Assembly: GCF_004792685.1 (NCBI RefSeq)
Contig: NZ_SRXT01000007.1
Location: 310,001-374,000 of the forward strand
DNA: 64,000 nt
Source: Sphingomonas gei
GTDB taxonomy: Bacteria > Pseudomonadota > Alphaproteobacteria > Sphingomonadales > Sphingomonadaceae
Direction of reading: 5' to 3'
The stretch's first letter is position 1. Every line of letters starts with the position of its first letter. Both the position numbers and the translations under genes were made by a program. Shown piece by piece: positions 1 to 8,966 of this stretch. A model generated the notes under the pieces. It made no database searches. It was not told where the DNA came from and was given only the letters and a program-made list of their open reading frames with translations.

Positions 1-481
1 TGGTGGCGGCATAGAGACTGAGCGGGGTCTGAGTGCGCTGGGTCTCTTCGAACGGCATCCGGGTATTGGCGCCGTAGACCGAACTGGTCGAGGCGGCGAG
101 CAGATGCTTGACCGGGTTGTGCCGGGCGAGTTCGAGCACATTGTGCGTGCCGACGATGTTGGCGCCGATATAGCTGCGCGGCTCGTCGATCGAGTAGCGA
201 ACGCCCGCCTGCGCCGCGAGATGGATCACCGTGTCGGGCTTGAAGTCGGTCCAGGCGGCGCCGAGTGCGTCGACATCCTCGATCGATACGCGAGCGAGTG
301 CGAATTCCGCATGGTTGCCGAGAATGTCGGTGCGCGATTCCTTGAGCGCGACGTCGTAATAGGCCGAGAAATTGTCGACTCCCAGCACCGTCGCACCCTG
401 CTGGAGCAGCTTGCTGCAGGTATGGAACCCGATAAATCCTGCCGACCCCGTAACCAGAACCCGCTTGCCGCTGCTCGTCAT
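1..481 (-). CDS. NAD-dependent sugar epimerase, probably UDP-glucuronate 4-epimerase (C-terminus cut by window edge)
   Basis: The first 160 residues of an extended short-chain dehydrogenase are visible. The Rossmann motif VTGSAGFIGFH lies near residues 8-18, followed by GVDNF, IHLAAQAGVRYS, the SSVYG serine motif and the LYAAT stretch that holds the catalytic tyrosine just before the edge. The string AGVRYSIDEPRSY is typical of enzymes that convert UDP-glucuronate to UDP-galacturonate, so that is the preferred call; UDP-glucose 4-epimerase or a dehydratase is less likely. ATG at 481 is preceded by an AGGAACG-like ribosome site. Such an enzyme would fit with the ugd and galU genes near 55 kb, but it is far from them. 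Confidence 0.8.
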   Translation of the reverse strand, partial: MTSSGKRVLVTGSAGFIGFHTCSKLLQQGATVLGVDNFSAYYDVALKESRTDILGNHAEFALARVSIEDVDALGAAWTDFKPDTVIHLAAQAGVRYSIDEPRSYIGANIVGTHNVLELARHNPVKHLLAASTSSVYGANTRMPFEETQRTQTPLSLYAAT

Positions 482-634
482 GTCGTTCCTGCCTGCTCGT
501 TTCGATCGAATGCGGCTAACCGGAAAAGGTTACCAGCGGCTCCGCGCAGGCGTGTCAAGGATCGGCTGGCGCGCTTTGACTCGCATCTTGGTGAAACATG
601 CGTTAACTTGCGTCTCGATTGAGGGAGTACGGCC

Positions 635-772
635 GTGCAAGAGCCGGAGAGGAATGAGGGCGAACTCGCGGACGATATTCGCGCGAAGCAAGCCACCACT
701 GAGCAATTGGCGATCGAGCCGAAGGCCTATGCTTTCGACGGCTGGACGATGGTGCCGCTCGAGCCTGTGTGA
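635..772 (+). CDS. Small hydrophilic hypothetical protein, 45 residues
   Basis: A GTG-started frame of 45 residues follows a GGGAG ribosome site (622-626) at a good distance. The product is acidic, has no membrane segment, and ends with FDGWTMVPLEPV. I do not recognise the family. Codon use is like that of neighbouring genes (G or C at most third positions). Its 3' end overlaps the 3' end of the convergent moeB-type gene by 46 bases, which is the main reason for doubt. It is divergent from the epimerase gene, with about 150 bases between them for promoters. Confidence 0.45.
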   Translation: MQEPERNEGELADDIRAKQATTEQLAIEPKAYAFDGWTMVPLEPV

Positions 773-1530
773 AGCGCGGCGCAGGCAGCGCAACCCGGAT
801 CCTTGGGCAGCGCCAGCGTGCGGAAGCGCAGCGACAGCGCATCGACCAGCAGCAGCTTGCCGGCGCTGTCCTCGCCGAAAGGTGCACATGCGCGGATCGC
901 TTCGAGCGCCGCGAGGCTCCCCATCATTCCCGTGAGCGCGCCGAGCACACCTTGTTCGGCGCAGGTCGCCTCGGGGCGCTCGGGATCGGCACCGACGAAG
1001 CAGCGGTAGCACGGCTTGTCCGGTTCCCAGCCGCGAAAGGTGCCGAGCTGGCCCTCGAACTCGGCAACCGCGGCGGCAATCAGCGGGATGCGCGCGGTGA
1101 GCGCCGCGTCGGCGACGGCGAGGCGAGTTGCGAAATTATCCGAACCGTCGAGGATCGCATCGGGATTGTATTGCGCCAGCAATTGCGCGGCATTGGCCAA
1201 ACCAATCCGCTCGCCGATCGCGTCGAAGCGGACATCGGGGTTGAGGCGGGCGACGGCTTCGGCCGCCGCGGCAACCTTGGCCAGGCCGAGCTGATCGGTG
1301 CCGTAGAGCGTCTGGCGCTGGAGGTTCGAGAGCGCGACCCTGTCATCGTCGATCACGCTGATCCGCCCGACCCCGGCCGCGGCCAGATATTGGATCGCCG
1401 GCGAGCCGATCCCGCCGGCGCCGATCAGCAGGACATGACTCTGGAGTAGCCGCGCCTGCCCGGCCCCGCCGATCTCGCGCAGCACGATGTGGCGAGCATA
1501 GCGATCGAGCTGGGCGTCGCTGAGGCTCAT
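727..1530 (-). CDS. moeB: MoeB/ThiF-family sulfur-carrier adenylyltransferase
   Basis: This 267-residue E1-like enzyme would adenylate the C-terminal glycine of MoaD (molybdopterin synthesis) or ThiS (thiamine synthesis) in the cytoplasm. Visible features are the ATP-binding motif GAGGIGSPAIQYL near residue 37, an aspartate-rich VIDDD strand end, the conserved NLQRQ arginine motif, and two zinc-type CxxC pairs (CYRC, and CAAC near the end). TCAEQGVLG holds the usual cysteine region. ATG at 1530 overlaps the dut stop as ATGA. Sequence alone does not separate MoeB from ThiF, and no moa or thi gene is adjacent. Confidence 0.88.
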   Translation of the reverse strand: MSLSDAQLDRYARHIVLREIGGAGQARLLQSHVLLIGAGGIGSPAIQYLAAAGVGRISVIDDDRVALSNLQRQTLYGTDQLGLAKVAAAAEAVARLNPDVRFDAIGERIGLANAAQLLAQYNPDAILDGSDNFATRLAVADAALTARIPLIAAAVAEFEGQLGTFRGWEPDKPCYRCFVGADPERPEATCAEQGVLGALTGMMGSLAALEAIRACAPFGEDSAGKLLLVDALSLRFRTLALPKDPGCAACAALHTGSSGTIVQPSKA

Positions 1531-1976
1531 CGGGTTCCGGTAGAGCCGAACCCGCCGGCACCGCGTGCGGTCGTCTCGAGCGCGGCAACTTCGGTCAACG
1601 TCGCGTGCTGAACGGGGGCGGGGACGAGCTGGGCGATCCGGTCGCCGCGGGCGATCGCGAAGGGCGCGTCGCCGAGATTGGCGAGGATGACCTTTACCTC
1701 GCCGCGATAATCGCTGTCGATCGTACCGGGGGTGTTGAGGCATGTCACGCCGTGCTTGAGCGCGAGGCCGGAGCGCGGACGAACCTGGACTTCATAACCC
1801 TCGGGAATGGCAATTGCGAAGCCGGTGGCGACGGCGCGGCGCGCGCCTGGGGCGAGCGTCAGATCTTCCGCGGCGACCACGTCCATCCCCGCCGCACCCT
1901 CAGTCGCGTAGGTGGGGAGAGGCAGGTTTTCACCATGCGGAAGGCGCTGGATCTTGATGCGGATCGAGGGGAGCAT
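1527..1976 (-). CDS. dut: dUTP diphosphatase (dUTPase)
   Basis: This 149-residue trimeric dUTPase hydrolyses dUTP to dUMP and pyrophosphate, which keeps uracil out of DNA and supplies dUMP for dTMP. All five family motifs are present in order: AAGMDV, RPRSGLALKHG, the GTIDSDYRGE motif with the catalytic aspartate, RGDRIAQLV, and the C-terminal RGAGGFGSTG arm that closes over the site. ATG at 1976 lies just after the coaBC stop (TGACATG) and gives the usual family length; an upstream in-frame ATG at 2006 would overlap coaBC by 29 bases and is less likely. The coaBC-dut pairing is common in bacteria. Confidence 0.97.
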   Translation of the reverse strand: MLPSIRIKIQRLPHGENLPLPTYATEGAAGMDVVAAEDLTLAPGARRAVATGFAIAIPEGYEVQVRPRSGLALKHGVTCLNTPGTIDSDYRGEVKVILANLGDAPFAIARGDRIAQLVPAPVQHATLTEVAALETTARGAGGFGSTGTR

Positions 1977-1977
1977 G

Positions 1978-3216
1978 TCAGGCTTTCGTGTCTTGTTGGA
2001 GCGCATCGGCTATTCGCTCGGCCAGCCGCCGGGCGACTTCGACCTTGGGCATACGCTCCCAGCGTTCGACGCCGTCGGCGGTGACGAGGTGGATGGTGTT
2101 CGCTTCGCCGCCCATGACGTCACCCGAGACGTCGTTGGCGAGGATCCAGTCGGCGCCCTTGCGGGTGCGCTTGGCAGTGGCATGCGCGATCACGTGCTCG
2201 GTCTCAGCGGCGAAACCGATGACCAGCTTCGGCCGCTGCGCGCTGTGGGCAAGGACCGCCAGGATATCGGGATTTTCGGTAAGTTGAAGCGCCGGCGGCG
2301 TCACGCCTTTCTTGAGCTTCTGGGCGGCGGGCGCGGCGCGCCAGTCGCCGACCGCGGCGACCATGACGGCGGCGTCGGCGGGAAGCGCGGTTGCGACGGC
2401 GCTGGCCATCTCCTGCGCAGTCTCGATATCGACGCGGGTGACTCCGGCAGGGGTGGCGAGCGCCACGGGGCCGCTCACCAGAGTGACGCGCGCGCCCAGC
2501 CGGGAGAGCGCTTCGGCGATCGCGAAGCCCTGACGGCCCGAAGAGCGATTGGCGATGTAGCGCACCGGATCGATCGGTTCGTGGGTCGGTCCAGCGGTGA
2601 CCAGAATGTGCTTGCCGTCGAGACGGTCCGCCGTCGCCGCGAGGAACGAGTGCCCCTCGACAAAATCCGGGCCAGCGGGAGAAGGGGACAGTAAGCGTTC
2701 GATCGCCGCGAGGATCGCCTCGGGCTCGGGCAGGCGGCCGGGGCCATATTCGCCGCAGGCCATCGGGCCCTCGTCGGGCTCGAGCACGGCCACGCCGTCT
2801 GCGCGGAGCTGAGTCACGTTGCGTAGAGTGGCGGCGTGCTGCCACATCCGGACGTTCATCGCCGGCGCGGCAAGCACCGGTTTGTCGGTGGCGAGCAGCA
2901 AGGTAGTGGCGAGATCGTCGGCGAGGCCGGCCGCCATCTTGGCGAGCAGATCGGCGGTGGCGGGGGCGACGACGACGACGTCGGCCTCGCGGCTGAGCTG
3001 GATGTGCCCCATCTCGGCCTCGTCCTTGAGATCCCAGAGACTGGTGTAGACTTGTTGCTCCGAGAGCGCGGCAAGCGTCATCGGCGTGACGAAATGGCTG
3101 CCGCCTTCGGTGAGCACGACCTTCACGCCGATGCCCGCCTTGCGGCACAGCCGGACCAGCTCGCAAGCCTTGTACGCGGCGATGCCGCCGCCGACGATCA
3201 GCAGGATGCGCTTCAT
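1978..3216 (-). CDS. coaBC: Bifunctional phosphopantothenoylcysteine decarboxylase / phosphopantothenate-cysteine ligase
   Basis: This 412-residue fusion carries out two consecutive steps of coenzyme A synthesis. The N-terminal CoaC flavoprotein half shows GGGIAAYK (FMN binding), the signature PAMNVRMW, and the ACGEYGPGRLPEP flap with the reactive cysteine. The C-terminal CoaB half shows TAGPTHEPIDPVRYI, the SSGRQG loop, AAVGDWR and the KLKKG lysine motif with NPDIL. ATG at 3216 overlaps the stop of the upstream membrane-protein gene as ATGA, so the two are translationally coupled. Confidence 0.97.
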   Translation of the reverse strand: MKRILLIVGGGIAAYKACELVRLCRKAGIGVKVVLTEGGSHFVTPMTLAALSEQQVYTSLWDLKDEAEMGHIQLSREADVVVVAPATADLLAKMAAGLADDLATTLLLATDKPVLAAPAMNVRMWQHAATLRNVTQLRADGVAVLEPDEGPMACGEYGPGRLPEPEAILAAIERLLSPSPAGPDFVEGHSFLAATADRLDGKHILVTAGPTHEPIDPVRYIANRSSGRQGFAIAEALSRLGARVTLVSGPVALATPAGVTRVDIETAQEMASAVATALPADAAVMVAAVGDWRAAPAAQKLKKGVTPPALQLTENPDILAVLAHSAQRPKLVIGFAAETEHVIAHATAKRTRKGADWILANDVSGDVMGGEANTIHLVTADGVERWERMPKVEVARRLAERIADALQQDTKA

Positions 3217-4334
3217 CGGGCTACCCTTGTCACGGTGATGCGGCGCCTGTCGAGATTGGCACGGAACAGGTCGCGCAATCCGTCGGGCACAAACAGCAGT
3301 CCGGTCAGGAACACCGGCGCGATCATCAATGCCCAGTAGAAGGTGTCGCTGCGCGCGAAGATGCCGATCAGCGCGGCGTAAGCGGCGAGGAGGGCGAGCA
3401 TGCGCAGCCCGAGCGGATCGTCCCACGCCGCCCAGCCGAACAGCGCCAGCCCGACGATCAGCGCGGCGGCGGAAATCGGCAGCAATTGGAGCGCCGTGGC
3501 GAGGCTGATCGATTTGACGAAGAAGCCGAAGCCGAGCAGCCCGCTCCAGCCCGGCGAGGCCGGATCATGCGGGCCGGTGACGCCGGCGACGGCATATGCA
3601 TGCGCGGCGAGTGCGACGGCGAACAGCAGGAGTGCGGCGAGCCAGCCCAGCGCCTCGCGCCGGTCGCCATCGCGCCAGGCGAACGCGAGCATGACCAGTA
3701 CATAGAGCGCCGCGGTCTCGCGGATCAGCATCGCGACCAGCCCGAATGCGACGGCTTCGAACCAGCGGCCGGGCCGGCGCAGCCCGAGCGAGAGCGCTAT
3801 CAGCAGCCCCGCCCAGATTTCGTGGAACGCGACGAGATCGGCCTGCAGGAAGGCGAGCATCGAACCGATCAGCAGCAGCAGCGCCGCGATCCGCGGCAGC
3901 GCGCGGGGCAGCGCCTCGGCCAGGCGCAGGCCCCAGACCATCCCAACATAGCCGGCGAGCAGATAGAGCAAGGCCGCCGGGGCCCAATCGGGCAGGGCCG
4001 CCTGTACCACCGCGAGCGACGGAAGCCGCACGGTCAGGAAGGGGCGCAGCGGATAGCCGCCGGCGCGCAGCGTATCGGTGGCGACGGTGTAGTAATCGCC
4101 GCCGCCCTTCACCCCGGCGACGATCTTTTCATAGACCATCAGATCTGTCTGGTCGGACTGGCTGGTAGCGGGGCCGGTGGCGATCGCCGTGGGATCGGGC
4201 ACCGTGAGCGCGGTCAGGCAAGCGAGCAGGAGCAGCGCGAGCACGCCAAGGGCGATCCGCGCGCGCCCTTTGCCGATGGCGGCGAAGCGGCTGGGTGCGG
4301 CGAGCCAGAAGGTGCCGGTGGCGGTGCGTGCCAT
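3213..4334 (-). CDS. Multi-pass inner-membrane protein of unknown function
   Basis: This 373-residue protein has roughly nine to ten hydrophobic helices. The first follows a basic N-terminus (about residues 25-45), and then comes a 60-residue non-membrane loop containing the acidic-aromatic stretch DLMVYEKIVAG and GGDYYTVATD. The layout (an early external loop with acidic residues, many helices, short basic C-terminus) resembles GT-C-type membrane glycosyltransferases or polyisoprenoid-linked sugar enzymes, but I see no decisive motif. It starts the minus-strand run that continues into coaBC-dut-moeB and is divergent from the histidine kinase at 4436. Confidence 0.75.
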   Translation of the reverse strand: MARTATGTFWLAAPSRFAAIGKGRARIALGVLALLLLACLTALTVPDPTAIATGPATSQSDQTDLMVYEKIVAGVKGGGDYYTVATDTLRAGGYPLRPFLTVRLPSLAVVQAALPDWAPAALLYLLAGYVGMVWGLRLAEALPRALPRIAALLLLIGSMLAFLQADLVAFHEIWAGLLIALSLGLRRPGRWFEAVAFGLVAMLIRETAALYVLVMLAFAWRDGDRREALGWLAALLLFAVALAAHAYAVAGVTGPHDPASPGWSGLLGFGFFVKSISLATALQLLPISAAALIVGLALFGWAAWDDPLGLRMLALLAAYAALIGIFARSDTFYWALMIAPVFLTGLLFVPDGLRDLFRANLDRRRITVTRVAR

Positions 4335-4435
4335 AGGAGCGGGGGACTACACGCGGGGTGGACGCAGTGTCGAGGGGGGACGTGCGCCGTTGAAGATGCT
4401 TGGAAGCCCGCCCCGGACCCCCTAGAGGGCAGCCG

Positions 4436-5920
4436 ATGCCTCAGACCGAGCAGACCCAATCCCGCTTCACTCGCCGCGTCATGGCGCTCGTCGCGATCGG
4501 CTTCCTCGCGCTGATCGCTGCCGGAGTCGCGACTGCCTGGCTGCAGGCGCGCAGCCAGCAAATGGGCAATTGGGTGGAGCATACGCTCGGCGTGCAGGCG
4601 CGCTTAGCCGACTTTGCCAGCGCCAACGAGCGCGTCGAGACCGCGCGCCGCGGCGTGCTGCTCGGCGGCGGAACGGATTTCCGCAAGCGTATGGACTTGG
4701 CCGCCGGCGAGGCGCGAGCGGCGCTCGACGACATTGCGCGCGTGACCGCCGACAATCCACGCCAGGCGCGGCGCGCGCGCGCATTGCGCGACTTGCTCGT
4801 CCGGCAGCGCGAACTGCAGCTACGCTCGATTTCGACGACGGACGCGCGGCGCAGCGCGGCGCAAGGCGCGTTCGAAGACGATCCTGCAGTGATCGTGACG
4901 CGCCAGGTCCGCGATCTTTCGCGCTCGATGATCGCGGAAGAGCGCAAGCTGCTCGCCGTCCGGCAGGTCGAGCAAGCCAATGCGCTCGCGACCTTCTATG
5001 CGATCCTTGCGCTGACCGGTGTCCTGTTGGTGATCGTCGCTGCGATCACGCTGACCGTGATGCTGCGTTACACCCGCGACCTCACCGCTTCGCGGATCGA
5101 GCTGCGCCGGCTCAACCAGGGGTTGGAAGCGATGGTCGACGCGCGTACCGCCGAGCTCCAGCGCGCCAATCAGGAGATCCAGCGCTTCGCTTATATCGTC
5201 TCGCACGATCTGCGCTCGCCTTTGGTCAACGTAATGGGGTTCACTGCCGAGCTCGACGCTGCGCGCAAGACCGTGTCCGCGCATCTCGACGCCGTGGAAG
5301 CATCCTCGCCCGAACTGGTCGCAGAGGCGGTGCGGCTGGCGGTGCGGGAAGACCTGCCCGAGGCGATCGGCTTCATCCGCACTTCGACGCAGAAGATGGA
5401 CCGGCTGATCAATGCGATCCTGCGCCTGTCGCGCGAGGGGCGGCGCAACCTTATGGTCGAATCGGTCGATCTCGACGCGCTGGTCCAGTCGATCGTCGAC
5501 AGCCTGCAGCACCGAGTGAGCGACGTCGGCGCCGAGATCCTCGCCGAGGCGCTGCCAGCCCTCACCAGCGACCGACTGGCGGTCGAGCAGATCCTTTCCA
5601 ATCTGATCGAGAACGCACTCAAATATCTCAACCCCGGCCGGCCGGGCGTCATAACGGTTCGCGGGCATAATGAAGGCGACCGAGTGGTGCTCGAAGTCGC
5701 GGACAATGGCCGCGGCGTCGATCCGCGCGATCACGAGCGCATCTTCGACCTGTTCCGCCGCTCGGGCGCGCAGGACCAGCCGGGCGAGGGCATCGGCCTC
5801 GCGCACGTCCGCGCGCTCGCGTATCGGCTGGGCGGGTTGATCGAGATAAGATCCGAGCTTGACCGCGGCGCCACCTTCAGGCTTTCGCTGCCACGGGTCC
5901 TTAAGCCGGGGGGAGAGTGA
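4436..5920 (+). CDS. CHASE3-domain sensor histidine kinase
   Basis: This 494-residue membrane kinase is the first gene of the signalling operon. Helix 1 is near residues 14-38. A periplasmic segment of about 150 residues ends in EERKLLAVR, typical of CHASE3 sensor domains, and helix 2 is near 188-210. The HisKA box SHDLRSP carries the phospho-accepting histidine at residue 257. The ATPase part shows NLIENALKY (N box), DNGRGVDP (G1) and GEGIGLAHV (G2). ATG at 4436 is preferred over the in-frame ATG at 4400 because AGAGGG sits just upstream. The next gene is a bare receiver, its likely phosphate acceptor. Confidence 0.93.
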   Translation: MPQTEQTQSRFTRRVMALVAIGFLALIAAGVATAWLQARSQQMGNWVEHTLGVQARLADFASANERVETARRGVLLGGGTDFRKRMDLAAGEARAALDDIARVTADNPRQARRARALRDLLVRQRELQLRSISTTDARRSAAQGAFEDDPAVIVTRQVRDLSRSMIAEERKLLAVRQVEQANALATFYAILALTGVLLVIVAAITLTVMLRYTRDLTASRIELRRLNQGLEAMVDARTAELQRANQEIQRFAYIVSHDLRSPLVNVMGFTAELDAARKTVSAHLDAVEASSPELVAEAVRLAVREDLPEAIGFIRTSTQKMDRLINAILRLSREGRRNLMVESVDLDALVQSIVDSLQHRVSDVGAEILAEALPALTSDRLAVEQILSNLIENALKYLNPGRPGVITVRGHNEGDRVVLEVADNGRGVDPRDHERIFDLFRRSGAQDQPGEGIGLAHVRALAYRLGGLIEIRSELDRGATFRLSLPRVLKPGGE

Positions 5921-5922
5921 AA

Positions 5923-6372
5923 ATGACGAATCATCAACCCGTTAACATCGTGATGATCGAGGATGACGAAGGCCATGCCCGTCTGATCGAGAAGAATATC
6001 CGCCGCGCGGGCATTTCGAACCGCATCCACCACTTTACCGACGGCACCACTGCGCTCGACTATCTGTACCAGTCGCCCGAGGGCCCGGCGCAGAACGGCC
6101 CGGCGCTGATCCTGCTCGACCTCAATCTGCCCGACATGAGCGGCATCGACATCCTCGCGCGGATCAAGGCCGAGGGCAGTCCGCTCAAGCGCACGCCGGT
6201 GGTGGTGCTGACCACGACCGACGACAAGGTCGAGATTCAGCGCTGCTACGATTTGGGGTGCAACGTCTACATCACCAAACCGGTCAATTACGAGAGTTTC
6301 GCCGACGCAATTCGTCAGTTGGGCCTGTTCCTGTCGGTGATCCAGGTGCCCGACATCGGGGACGCCGATTGA
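5923..6372 (+). CDS. Single-domain response regulator (Rcp1/CheY type)
   Basis: This 149-residue protein is a receiver domain with no output domain. It has the acidic pair MIEDDEGHAR, the phospho-acceptor aspartate 66 in LLDLNLPDMSG, VVLTTTDD with the switch threonine, and the conserved lysine in YITKPVNYESF. The sequence resembles receivers that partner bacterial phytochromes and other CHASE or GAF kinases. ATG at 5923 has GGGGGAG about eight bases upstream; a GTG at 5917 overlapping the kinase stop is possible. It probably shuttles phosphate from the upstream kinase within the operon. Confidence 0.95.
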   Translation: MTNHQPVNIVMIEDDEGHARLIEKNIRRAGISNRIHHFTDGTTALDYLYQSPEGPAQNGPALILLDLNLPDMSGIDILARIKAEGSPLKRTPVVVLTTTDDKVEIQRCYDLGCNVYITKPVNYESFADAIRQLGLFLSVIQVPDIGDAD

Positions 6373-7406
6373 GCACGGCCCCGGCCCATATTCTCTATAT
6401 CGATGATGACGAGGGGCTGCGACGGCTGGCCCAGCGCGGGCTGACGCGTCGCGGCTTCACGGTCAGCCTCGCGGCGAGCGGCGCCGAGGGCGTCGAGATG
6501 GTGCGCGCCGGCGGCTACGATCTCGTCGCAGTCGACCATTACATGCCCGGGCAGGATGGGCTGGTGACGCTCAACCTGCTCCACGCGCTGCCCGATTGCC
6601 CGCCGGTAGTCTATGTCACCGGATCGGAGGAAACGCGGATCGCAGTGGCCGCGCTGAAGGCCGGCGCGGCCGATTATGTGGTCAAATCACTGGGTGACGA
6701 TTTCTTCGACCTGCTAGCCAGCAGCTTCCAGCAGGCACTCGAGAAGGTCCGGCTACGCCATGCCAAGGAAGCGGTGGAAGCCGAACTGCGCGCGAGCAAC
6801 GCCCGGCTCGAGGCGCTGCTCGGCGAAGTCAATCATCGGGTGTCGAACAGCCTCCAATTGGTCTCGGCATTCGTCCACATGCAGGCCTCGGTGCTCGACG
6901 ACCCGGTGGCGAAGAACGCGCTGACGGAGACGCAGCAGCGGATCCAGGCGATCGCGCAGGTGCATCGCCGGCTCTACACCTCGGGCGACGTCGAATTCGT
7001 GGCGATGGACGATTATCTGCGCGCCCTGGTCGCCGAACTCGAACAGACCTGGTCGACTCCGGCGTGCCCCCGCACGCTGCGGCTGACCGCCGAGCCGATC
7101 AAGCTCAAGACCGATCGCGCGGTTTCGCTCGGGGTGATCGTCAACGAACTGGTGACCAATGCCTGCAAATATGCCTATGGCCCGGCGCGCGGCGGTGAGG
7201 TGCGGATCAACCTTTCGCGCGCTTCAAACGGGCACTTCCACCTGAGCGTCGAGGATGACGGGATCGGCATGCCCGCGGACGGACGGATCCAGGGAACCGG
7301 ACTCGGCACCAAGCTGGTGCGGGCGATGGCGAGCAGCCTCCAGGCGAAGATCGAGTTCGATCCAGCGCATGCCGGGGTGCGCACGACCTTGAGCGTTCCG
7401 TACTGA
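6369..7406 (+). CDS. Receiver domain fused to HisKA_2-type histidine kinase
   Basis: The protein has 345 residues. An N-terminal receiver (ILYIDDDEG, acceptor aspartate 56 in VAVDHYMPGQDG, YVVKS lysine) is joined by a helical linker to a soluble kinase of the HisKA_2 class. The H box NHRVSNSLQL has histidine 156, followed by a VIVNELVTNACKYAY N box, EDDGIGMP and GTGLGTKLV. There is no membrane segment, so it is a cytoplasmic kinase controlled by its own receiver. The start is a TTG that overlaps the preceding stop as TTGA; no ATG or GTG would keep the receiver intact. Kinases of this class often sit in general-stress and light pathways. Confidence 0.93.
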   Translation: MSTAPAHILYIDDDEGLRRLAQRGLTRRGFTVSLAASGAEGVEMVRAGGYDLVAVDHYMPGQDGLVTLNLLHALPDCPPVVYVTGSEETRIAVAALKAGAADYVVKSLGDDFFDLLASSFQQALEKVRLRHAKEAVEAELRASNARLEALLGEVNHRVSNSLQLVSAFVHMQASVLDDPVAKNALTETQQRIQAIAQVHRRLYTSGDVEFVAMDDYLRALVAELEQTWSTPACPRTLRLTAEPIKLKTDRAVSLGVIVNELVTNACKYAYGPARGGEVRINLSRASNGHFHLSVEDDGIGMPADGRIQGTGLGTKLVRAMASSLQAKIEFDPAHAGVRTTLSVPY

Positions 7407-7490
7407 GTCCGGTGGCTATCCAGGTCCGGTTGGGATCAGTATGGCCTAACTTGCGTTATACTTCCGAACCGAATGAGGAATTCCGGCTTG

Positions 7491-8966
7491 GTGGAGAAGG
7501 CGAATTTGGGGGTGCCCGGGCTGGACGACATCACGTCCGGCGGACTGACACGGGGTCGATTATTTCTCCTCGAAGGTAGCCCGGGCACGGGCAAGACGAC
7601 GATCGCGACGCAATTCCTGCGGGCGGGAGCGGAGGCGGGCGAGCGCTCGCTCTACATCACGCTCTCCGAGACCGAGGACGAGCTGCGTGCAGGCGCGGAG
7701 TCGCATGGCTGGACGTTCGACGGCATCGACATCTTCGAGCTGGTGCCGCCCGAGAGCCTGCTCGATGAGGAACAGCAGCAGAGCCTGCTCTATTCGTCGG
7801 ACTTGGAATTGGGCGAGACGACGCGGCGGATCTTCGAGGCATTCGAGAGGACCAATCCGCAGCGCGTGGTGCTCGACAGCCTCTCCGAAATACGGCTGCT
7901 CGCGCAGTCCTCGTTGCGCTATCGCCGCCAGATCCTAGCGCTCAAGCACTATTTCGCGCGCAGCGGCGTGACCGTGCTGATGCTCGACGACCTTTCGAGC
8001 GAGGCCAATGACCGGACGATGCACAGCGTCGCGCACGGGGTGATCCGGCTCGAGGAACTATCGCCCGAATATGGCTCGGAGCGGCGGCGATTGCGGGTGA
8101 TCAAATATCGCGGCCAGCGCTATCGCGGCGGCTATCATGATTTCGTGATCGATACCGGCGGCGTGCGCGTGTTTCCGCGCCTTGTCGCGGCCGAGCACAA
8201 GACCGAGTTCAGCCGCGACGTGCTCGAAAGCCAATCCGCGGGGCTCAACGCGCTGCTCGGCGGCGGCGTCGAGCGGGGATCGAGCACGCTGATCCTCGGT
8301 CCTGCCGGCACCGGCAAATCGCTGCTGACGCTGACGTTCATCGCTGGCGCGCTGGCGCGCGGCGAGCACGCGGCGATGTTCGTGTTCGACGAGGAACTGG
8401 GGCTGTTGTTCGAACGCGCCAAAGGAGTCGGGTTCGATCTCCAGGCAATGGTCGACAGCAAGCGGCTGCTGATCGAGCAGGTCGACGCGGCCGAGCTCAC
8501 CCCGGGCGAGCTTTCACAAAAAGTGCGGCACTGCGTCGAGAACGGCGGGGCCAAAACCGTGGTGATCGACAGCCTCAACGGCTATCAGGCGGCGATGCCC
8601 GAGGAGCAGGCGCTGGTGCTGCACATGCACGAGCTGCTGCAATATCTGAATCGCCAGGGCGCATCGACTTTCCTCACCGTGGCGCAGCATGGGTTGGTTG
8701 GCGACATGAAATCCCCGGTGGACGTTACGTATCTGGCCGACACGGTGATCCTGCTCCGCTATTTCGAGGCGACAGGGCGCGTGCGCCGCGCGATTTCGGT
8801 GATCAAGAAGCGGACCGGCGCGCATGAGGACACGATCCGCGAATACCGCATCGACAAGCGCGGCGTCACCTTGGGCGAGCCGCTGATGGAGTTCCAGGGG
8901 GTGCTGCGCGGCGTGCCGACGCTGATCGGCGAAACCAACCGCCTGCTCGAAGCGGATCCCATTTGA
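7491..8966 (+). CDS. KaiC-like two-domain RecA-fold ATPase
   Basis: This protein has about 491 residues in two tandem KaiC modules. Module 1 has Walker A GSPGTGKTT and Walker B RVVLDSLSEI. Module 2 has Walker A GPAGTGKSL, the acidic FDEEL stretch at the position of KaiC's catalytic glutamates, and Walker B TVVIDSLNGY. A C-terminal YLADTVILLRYFEATG aligns with the KaiC phosphorylation loop. I prefer GTG at 7491 because GAGGAA lies nine bases upstream and the product then begins in the usual way (VEKANLGVPGLDDI); ATG at 7473 is the longer option. No kaiA or kaiB is present in the window. The setting between kinases suggests a signalling ATPase rather than a full clock. Confidence 0.9.
   Translation: MEKANLGVPGLDDITSGGLTRGRLFLLEGSPGTGKTTIATQFLRAGAEAGERSLYITLSETEDELRAGAESHGWTFDGIDIFELVPPESLLDEEQQQSLLYSSDLELGETTRRIFEAFERTNPQRVVLDSLSEIRLLAQSSLRYRRQILALKHYFARSGVTVLMLDDLSSEANDRTMHSVAHGVIRLEELSPEYGSERRRLRVIKYRGQRYRGGYHDFVIDTGGVRVFPRLVAAEHKTEFSRDVLESQSAGLNALLGGGVERGSSTLILGPAGTGKSLLTLTFIAGALARGEHAAMFVFDEELGLLFERAKGVGFDLQAMVDSKRLLIEQVDAAELTPGELSQKVRHCVENGGAKTVVIDSLNGYQAAMPEEQALVLHMHELLQYLNRQGASTFLTVAQHGLVGDMKSPVDVTYLADTVILLRYFEATGRVRRAISVIKKRTGAHEDTIREYRIDKRGVTLGEPLMEFQGVLRGVPTLIGETNRLLEADPI

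Noticed and set aside
3213..4334. Assignment of the membrane protein as a named glycosyltransferase
   Set aside because: Topology is suggestive, but no GT-C signature motif could be identified by eye.
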